A stretch of 64,000 nucleotides of DNA from Calocera cornea HHB12733 (Eukaryota; Basidiomycota; Dacrymycetes; Dacrymycetales; Dacrymycetaceae). Shown piece after piece: positions 56,809 to 64,000 of this stretch. Position numbers and translations under genes: made by a program. Position 1 is the stretch's first letter. Every line of letters starts with the position of its first letter. Under the pieces are notes generated by a model. It was not told the origin of the DNA. It did no database searches and saw only the letters and a program-made list of their open reading frames with translations. The stretch is taken from positions 124,001-188,000 of the forward strand of contig KV423932.1 of assembly GCA_001632435.1 (NCBI GenBank), written 5' to 3'.

Positions 56809-58763
56809 ATGCCGCCCATCAACCCCTCGGGAGCGCTCCCGCTGCTCGTCATCCCCGGCGTAGACCCGAGCGCACCGATCAACAGCCAGATCGACCAGAT
56901 CGACCAGCAGATCACCTTCATGCTCCAGGACATCGACGCCAACTTTGCGAGCATACATCATGTCATCACCGAGAGGATCATTCCCGCCTTGAAGAGGTTC
57001 GACAGGGATACCCAGCCGGTCAAGGAGGCTAGCAAGGTGCGTGGGCTAATGACGATGTGGATTAGCATGCTAAGGCAACGCGGTAGTTCTGGAGGAGCTT
57101 CTTCGAAGCGGCAGCACAGATCCAAGTCGGACCAGGCGACCAATCCCTTCTCTCTGGCGCGCAGACCTACACAGAGCAAGAGACGGCGCAAGACACCATC
57201 TCAGCGCCGAACGGCACGCACACGCTGGCGAGCGACTCCTTCGGGCCCGCGGTCTCCTCGACACCCCTGCCCGGCGCAGCCCTGTCAAGCCACCACATCT
57301 CCTCGGACATCTCGCGCGGGGCGAAGAGCGGGCCCCGCTCGCCCGAGGAGGAGAGCTGGGCCGCGAGCATCGAGAGCCCGTTCACGAAGCTGGACCGGCA
57401 GCTGCGGGACGATTTGCGGCTGGACGGGGCTGGTGCTGGACCTGGTGCGGGCGGTGGGGAGGGGGAGAACCAGCAGCCCGCGGGCATGCTCAGCGGGTAC
57501 TCGAGCATCCTCAGCTCGGACACGGACACACCGATGCACTCGCCGATGAACAACCGGTATGCGCCCTCGACGGTCGGAGGGGAGAGCACGGCCGGCACTA
57601 TCCAGCCGCCCGCGGAGCCGACCGTGCGCACGGGCGCGAGCGCACTGCACAGCGCGTTTGCCCCGGCTGGGGAGAAGGAGAAGGGAAAGCAGAAGGCGGA
57701 GCGGCCAGCGCTCACGGACCGGACGAACGGCGCGCTGCTGAAGAATGTGCTTCTGGCGAACGCGCAGAAGACCCCGCGCGCGGCGATGAACCCGTTCCGA
57801 CCTGCTGCGGAGGAGCAGGGCAGGAAGTGGAATGGGATTGCCGACTTACGCTTGCCCTCGCCAGCTAAGGCGCACCAGCATAGGACGCCTAGGCGGGGGA
57901 TGCCCCCGCTCAACTTGCCGATCGAGGACGACTCGGACGATGATGACTTGCCGCCAGGCATGTCCCCGCCTGTGACGATGAACTTCACGCTCCCTGCTAA
58001 GAAGCTCGCCCGGACGCCCGCGAAGGAGGTCGCTCGACTCACCGTTGAGGGGATGACCAAGGGCCTCGGGGGCGACACGCCCTCACCGGAGCTTGAAGAA
58101 CGCACGAGCTACGGATGGGAAGAGTACAGCGGCTCGCACCCCACCCCACCGCGCCGGCGGCCCACCGCGAGCCCAGCCAAGGTCCGCGCCTCGCTCGCCC
58201 CCGCCAACTCGCGCCTGTCCACCCTCCACCCACGCGTCTCCGAGATAATGCACGAGCGCAACGTCTCCTTCACCTCTGACGACGACAGCTCGTTCGATGA
58301 CTTCGGCTCGCCGCCCACGCAGCACCTCAACTACCCCGGCACGGGCCAGGGCGGTGGGTCGGGGCAGCGCACGCACGAGCAGGAGGACACGTTCGACAGC
58401 GAGGGGGATAGCTTCTCCAGCGTCGGGTCCGCCCCGCCCGGCGCGCAGGTGCCGCTGCCGACGCTCGGAGGAGCCGGGCGTGACCTGTCGGTAGACGACA
58501 GCTTCAGCTCAGAGGACAGCTTTGCGCCTCCCCAAGCGCGGGCCTCGCTCGCCCGCCAGCGAGGGGCACCCTCACAAGAGGAGGAGGAAACGGTGTTCGG
58601 CGTAGGCAAGGAGGAGGGCGGGCTGGGCCGGCCGGCACCGGGGAGGAGGATGACGGGGTTCGAGCTCCTCGGCAGGGACCAGGATGATATGACGGTGCAT
58701 GGCGGGCGGGTGGAGGACGCCCCGGGCGGGGAGAGCCCGACGCCTTGGCCGCGGGAGCGCTGA
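56809..58763 (+). CDS. ASK1: DASH/DAM1 complex subunit ASK1
   Basis: Two exons, 56809-57036 and 57087-58763, give 634 aa. The ATG at 56809 (MPPINPSGALPLLVIPGVDP) was preferred over an upstream in-frame ATG because conservation begins here. The ASK1 domain lies at residues about 22-90: QIDQIDQQITFMLQDIDANF, ASIHHVITERIIPALKRFD and FWRSFFEAAAQIQ across the intron. The rest is disordered, Ser/Pro-rich, with many SP/TP sites that suit Cdk control, as known for yeast Ask1. The protein helps form rings that couple kinetochores to microtubules in mitosis. A 39-base in-frame stretch (57126-57164) has intron-like ends and may be spliced out. Confidence 0.85.
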
Positions 58764-60041
58764 GCGCTAGCTCGTCCCCCCTCCCTCTTTCTCTCGCATC
58801 TCTCTCGTATTTCGAGCTCGCTGGCTGTGGACTTGGCGAGCAGTGGTCTTCGGCTGTGATATCTCTTGTCTCTTGTTCTAATACGTAATACGTAATCTTA
58901 TGATCTCGTCTCTTCGGGAATCGGCCAAGGCGGCGTGCTGGCGGGTAAATCCGGGCCGAGCTGCTGCGCCTCTCTGCGAAGCAGGACGGGTTTGGCGCTT
59001 GAGCCTCTGGTTCCCGGTTTGGCAGTAAGGACCTTAGGGAAGAGAGGAGAAAAGGTTGGGACACGGAGCCCAGGGCCAACAAGGGTGAAACGTCAGGTCG
59101 AATCGAGAATGAGGCGATGAATGGAGGATTCGATGGGATGGGACGCTCGCGCGAGGAGATAGATACTGGGCGGGCACGTGATTGATGGACTGGGATCAGG
59201 GGCCTGACCCGGGGGTTTGGCTGGGTTGATGGGATGGTGGGCGGAGAGCTTCAGTTCTCTCCTCGCTGCCTCCTGCTGGTCGGGCAGAGGATGCAGTTGG
59301 TCAACGGCTGCCAAGAGATGCACCACGTTGCACGTTGCACGGCGAGCGTCGATCGCCGCACTGCACGGTGATGGATGGTGAACGGCCGGGAATGGGAGAT
59401 GGGGAGATTTGGGCGGCCCATGCGCTGACCGGCGAAAAGTGCGCGGTGGGCTCCGGGGCGCAGGGTCCGTGTGGGCCGAGCCGCGCCCTCTGCCTTCCTG
59501 CAGAGCCACAACGTTGTGCTCAGACCGGCCGCCAATGGGAGGGGGTGCGCTGGCATGCCGCCGCGCTCAGGGACACGATGCGCGTGGCCGATCCCTCTGC
59601 GGCGCGCGCTTCGTGCGGGAGGGGCGAGGAAGGAGAGAAGCTCGCCCTGCCGCCCCGGGACGCGCTTGCACCGGTGGGCGGGCGTGATGGCCGCCTTATT
59701 CCTGGAGCGTGATTCGTGAGTGCGCGAGCTGTGATAGGTCGTGCCTTACTCGGCTCCCTGCACTTGTGGGCCGGGTGCGCCTCGCGAGCAGCGCATATAA
59801 GTGCACACAGCGCTAGAAGGGCGAAGGCCGCCGCTGACTGCCCCACTCCCACCCCAAAGAGTGCGCGCCGTCGCCGCACCCTTTCTTCCACCGCCGCTTT
59901 TGTCAATACCCGGCTTGTTCGACCACAGGTGCCGCATATATTGACCCGCGCTGCACACGAGCGACGCGCTACGCATACCACTTGCGACTCCCGCAACCAC
60001 TTGCATACAGCCACCGACCCCGCGCGTGACAGCAAGCAAAC
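58764..60041. other. Intergenic region upstream of the Ppo oxygenase
   Basis: 1.28 kb between two plus-strand genes. ASK1 3' flank on the left and the oxygenase promoter on the right. A TACGTAATACGTAAT direct repeat lies near 58881-58897. Open frames on both strands here lack family motifs. Confidence 0.5.
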
Positions 60042-63000
60042 ATGTCACAGATCCTCTATCGCGCGGCGACGAGCCCGCGCGAGACCGTCTCCCAGGTGTA
60101 CTACACCGCCGTCGTACGCCCGCCCCATCCGCACTTGCGAAATAGACGCTGACCCCGGGCGCGGGCAGAACACCGTCGGCACGGGCGTCGACTCCGTCGG
60201 CGGGCTGGTCGAGATCGACTGGCTCTCCCGGCGCCCGCTTCCCAAAGCCCCCGACGGCCTGTACAGCGACGATGCGGCGCCGGGGAGCGACAACGTGCGG
60301 CCGAAGCAGAGCACCATCGTCAGCCTGCTCGATAGCGTCATTGACCGCGCGAAGAAGGGGCTGCCGATCACGCCCGACTGGGGCACGCTCAAGGCGCTGC
60401 TGGACGAGCTGAGGAACGGCACGTACACGGGGCTGAACGACCGGGATCTGCTGGTGCGCCTTTTCGCCCCCTCTTGCGAGGAAGGGGGTACTGACGCAGT
60501 GAGCGCAGATGGAGAAGATCCTCATATGCGCCTCCAAGCTGCCCCAGGGCACGCAGATCGCGGCGGAGATGAACAACTTCCTGATCAACCTGCTGTACAA
60601 CGACCTCCCGCACCCGCCCAGCACGTTCGTCGGGCCGACGACGACGTTCCGCGCGGCCGACGGGTCGGGGAACAACCTGCTCATGCCCATGCTGGGCGCG
60701 GCGCACACCCCGTACGCGCGGAGCGTCTCCGGCCAGCACCCGACGACGCCCTCGCTCCTCCCGGACCCCGGGCTGGTGTTCGACACCCTGCTGCGGAGGG
60801 AGGAGAAGCAGGACCACCCGGGCGGGGTGAGCAGCATGCTCTTCACCTTTGCGACGGTCATCATCCACTCGCTGTTCCGCACGTGCCCCGAGACGGGCAA
60901 GCGGCACATCAACGACACCAGCAGCTACCTCGACCTCAGCCCGCTGTACGGCGCGGACCAGGCCGCGCAGGATACGGTCAGGAACAAGGACGGGAGGGGG
61001 AAGCTGTATGAGGACGTGTATGCGGAGAACCGCGTGCATCTCCTGCCCCCGAGCGTGTCCGCGCTGCTCATCATCTTCTGCCGGAATCATAATGTGCGTT
61101 TTCTGTCATGGCGGGGATGGGAAGAGATGGCTGACCCGCCGCAGTACACGTGCGACAAACTGCTGCAGATCAACGAGCGCGGGAACTGGTACGACCCCTC
61201 GTCGCTCAAGGACGACGCGGCGCGGCGGCAGCAGGACGACGAGATCTTCAACACGGCGCGGCTGATCAACTGCGGCTTCCTGATGAACATCATCCTGACC
61301 GACTACCTGTCTGCGATCCTGGGGCTGGTGCGCGAGGGCTCGCAGTGGATCCTCGACCCGCTCGACTTTGTGCGCAAGTCGGACCACTCCCTCCTCGAGC
61401 GCGGCACGGGCAACGCCGTCTCGGTCGAGTTCAACCTGCTGTACCGGTGGCACGCGCCCATCTCGCTCGAGGACGAAAAGTGGACCGAGGGCATGTTCCG
61501 CGACATCTTCCGGGACGAGCCCGACATTGCCTGGGACGAGATCACGATCCCCAAGTTCATGCAGAAGGTCGCGACGATCAGCACGCGCGATATGGACCCC
61601 AAGGAGTGGACGCTCAACGGCCAGCAGCGCGATCCCGTCACGGGCAAGTTCTCGGACGACCTCCTCGCCCAGCTCCTGCAGGACGCGACGGAGAACGCCG
61701 CGCAGGCGTTCAGGGCGCGCGGGACACCCGCCGTCATGCGCGTCATTGAGATGATGGGCATGCGCGAGGCGCGCAACTGGGGCGTCTGCACGCTCAACGA
61801 GTTCCGCAAGTTCCTCGGCCTGAAGGGTGCGTCTCCTCACCCTGTATTTCCTGTATGCCCGCTAAACAAGCCGCAGAATACAAGTCCTTCCACGAGTGGA
61901 ACCCCAACAAGGAGATCGCCAACGCGGCCATGCGCCTGTACGGGCACATCGACAACCTCGAGCTGTACCCGGGCCTGCAGGCCGAGGAGCCCAAGCCCGT
62001 CAAGCCCGGCGCGGGCCTCTGCCCGGGGTACACCATCTCCCGCGGCATCCTCGCGGACGCGGTCGCGCTCACTCGCGGAGATCGCTACTTCACGACGGAC
62101 TTTACGCCCCAGGCGCTCACCGCGTATGGGTACCAGGACTGCGCGCGGCAGACGGACAATGGGTCCAATGGCGGTACTCTGGGAAGACGTGAGTCCGGCT
62201 CGGCTCGCATCCGCGTATCGCGGTCACTAACACGCCTGGCAGTGCTCTTCCGCCACCTGCCGAACCACTACCACGAGGGCTCCATCTACGCGCACTTCCC
62301 CATGATGACGCCCAAGGCGATGAAGACGTACCTGACGGACCTCGACATGGACAAGCACTACAGCTTCGACAGGCCGAAGCGCACGCCCGAGGTCCGCGCG
62401 GTCAACTCGTACGAGGGCGTCAAGCAGGTGCTGCGCGATCATCGCGCGTTCAAGGTCACCTACGGGCCGAACATGAAGCACCTTACCAACGGGTATGGGT
62501 TCTTCTTGGCGTTTGACGATCCGGCGAAGTGTGTTTTCCCGGTCTTCTGTCTGCGTATGGGGCTAATGCACGTGGTGCAGGCACAACCGGGACCGGCAGA
62601 TGATGCAAGACGCGCTGTTCAGCGACGCCAACGCGTACAGGCAAATGGGCCAGTACTTCTACGACAAGACGTGCGCCTTGATCCGCGAAAAGTCGTACAG
62701 CCTGTCGGGGCATCATGTGAGCTGCGTCGACATTGTGCGCGATGTCATCAACCTGGCTCCTGTACACTGGGTCTCCAGATTCGTCGTAAGCACCAGCATC
62801 CCTGATTCGCATGGCTTGGATCTGAACATGGTCATAGTCCGGCTTGCCGATCAAGACGAAAGAGGATCCCAACGCACCATATAGCGAACAAACCGCATAC
62901 AACATCTACATGATTATCTTTACTTATATCTTCCTCAACATCCAGCCTGAGCTCAGCTGGTTCCTCCGCACAAAAGCGGACACGGCCACCATGGCCCTCC

Positions 63001-64000
63001 TGAGCTCCATCGAGCTTCACTTGAATGCGCTCTCGTCGAGCCCGGTGCGTTCTTTTGCCCACAGATGATCGGGATCGTACTCATTAGATGTGCTAGATGT
63101 CCAACCCATTCAAAATGATCGACAGCATCATGCATACCCTCTGGGGCGAAGACATGGACGTGCACGCGTTCTTCAAGCGGCTCATTGCGGCCGCTGGTCC
63201 CGATCGGCCCGTCAAGGAGCTCGCATACAACGTGCTTGGCGTGTCTGTCGCGTCGGCAGCCAACTTTGCCCATGCCACTGTGCATGTGGTGAACTTGTAC
63301 TTGGACGACAAGTACAAGGCCGCTAGGGACGACATTGTCCGTATCGCCCAACTGCCTCACTACGGACCGGATGAGGAGAGGCGGCTCGAAGGTTATGTGC
63401 GGGAAGCCATGCGTGCGTCTTTAGCTTGTGGCTTTACGCCCAATGCTGATGTTCATCAAATAGGTCTCGATCCTCAGGCACCCGGCATCTTCCGCAACGT
63501 CGCTGCCGACGCGTCCATCAAGGGTGACAAGGACATGCGCGTGCATGCTGGCGACAAGCTGTGGATCAGCATGAAGAACGCGCAGATGGACGTGAGTGAT
63601 GACCCATGCAGTCAAATCAAAGCACAGGCTGATTGGATATTGCAGCCGAACGTATTCAAGGACCCAGAGACCGTTGATCCTTTCCGGGACCCGAAATTGT
63701 ACATCATGTTTGGCGGCGGCGACCACGCGATGCACAAGTGCGTCCTCTCTTCCACCACATGTACTTGCTCTGATATCTGTGCCTAGCTGCCTCGGCGACC
63801 AGTTCACGATCAAGGTCATGCCCTACATGCTCCGGGCGATCTTCCGTCTGCGCGGGCTCAAGCGTGGGCCGGGAGCCAGTGGAGTGCTCCACCGGTACAA
63901 GCAGGATCTGTTCGGCACGAACCAGTACATGTACATCGCCGGCCCTGGCGTGCAGGAAGGGCTCCCGACACCCTGGCCGTGGACCATGGTCTTGCAGGTC
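60042..64000 (+). CDS. Ppo-type fatty acid dioxygenase-cytochrome P450 fusion (partial)
   Basis: Twelve exons, 60042-60113, 60169-60453, 60509-61093, 61145-61826, 61877-62188, 62243-62528, 62581-62785, 62838-63044, 63097-63412, 63464-63591, 63646-63737 and 63787-64000 (cut). About 1127 aa are visible, nearly the full length of such proteins. The N-terminal half is a COX-like heme dioxygenase: distal His in TFATVIIHSLFRT (near 239), catalytic Tyr and proximal His in YRWH (near 414-417). The C-terminal half is a P450-type domain with an ExxR helix (EGYVREAMRLDPQAPGIFR) and a heme-Cys motif FGGGDHAMHNCLG. In Aspergillus, Ppo enzymes convert linoleate to hydroperoxides and diols (psi factors) that balance sexual and asexual development. 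The P450 Cys is present, so both activities may remain; product specificity cannot be predicted. Confidence 0.9.

Noticed and set aside
57167..58105. Minus-strand open frame of 312 codons opposite ASK1
   Set aside because: Antisense to the ASK1 reading, which begins with a recognisable ASK1 domain and is spliced in phase.
59716..60168. N-terminal extension of the Ppo gene upstream of 60042
   Set aside because: The open frame begins at a non-ATG codon, is basic and Ala-rich without Ppo similarity, and would read through the better-supported first intron.
1..64000. Transposons, CRISPR arrays, bacterial operons or viral insertions
   Set aside because: No transposase, reverse transcriptase or integrase motif, long terminal repeat or regular spacer array was seen on either strand.

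Overview
This window is eukaryotic nuclear DNA from a filamentous basidiomycete, most likely an Agaricomycete. Short introns of about 45-70 bases split nearly every gene, often after a GTRNGT-type donor. Genes lie close together on both strands, and coding regions are GC-rich. Best matches by eye are fungal housekeeping families plus families expanded in mushrooms (F-box/LRR-like proteins, wax-synthase-like acyltransferases, Ppo fatty-acid oxygenases). The species cannot be named. All exon joins were worked out by hand from splice sites, phase and family motifs; no search was run.

Layout. 0-7.4 kb: DUF202 membrane protein (+), small putative mitochondrial protein (-), two tandem F-box paralogues of 532 aa each (-), and EAF6 of NuA4 (-). 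7.7-11.2 kb: two tandem wax-synthase-like acyltransferases (+). 11.3-13.6 kb: VPS37 of ESCRT-I (-) and RRP40 of the exosome (+), diverging, then a tRNA-like Pol III element. 13.8-22.1 kb: the meiotic MutS homologue MSH5 with 21 exons (-), a poly-Gln protein of unknown function (-) and a MYND-like zinc-finger protein (-). 22.1-24.4 kb is the longest non-coding stretch. 24.4-26.8 kb: a secreted beta-helix protein with an Asp/Gly repeat (+).

27.5-44.6 kb: PP2C phosphatase PTC2/3 (-), NUDCD1-like CS-domain protein (-), SEN1-type helicase (-), translin (+), SGF29 of SAGA (-) and an intradiol ring-cleavage dioxygenase (-). 45.9-58.8 kb: DEAH helicase Dhr1/ECM16 (-), HSP20 with heat-shock elements and a TATA box (+), MFS transporter (+), MPP10 (-) and DASH subunit ASK1 (+). 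60.0-64.0 kb: a Ppo-type dioxygenase-P450 fusion (+), cut by the window end.

Functional themes. RNA processing recurs: RRP40, SEN1, Dhr1 and MPP10, of which the last two act in the same U3 small-subunit processome. Chromatin and cell-cycle or meiotic factors are also present (EAF6, SGF29, ASK1, MSH5). The wax-synthase-like pair, the Ppo oxygenase and the dioxygenase are the metabolic genes. There is no sign of an operon, a CRISPR array, an intact transposon or a classical secondary-metabolite core enzyme.

The most unexpected signal is a 9-base near-palindrome, GTAC[A/T]GTAC. I see it nine times, only between genes, and five copies fall within 0.9 kb. Other notable points are two introns in MSH5 that need GC-AG borders to keep its ATPase motifs, an 8-base MSH5 exon, and a PTC2 start codon that forms a 3-base coding exon by itself.
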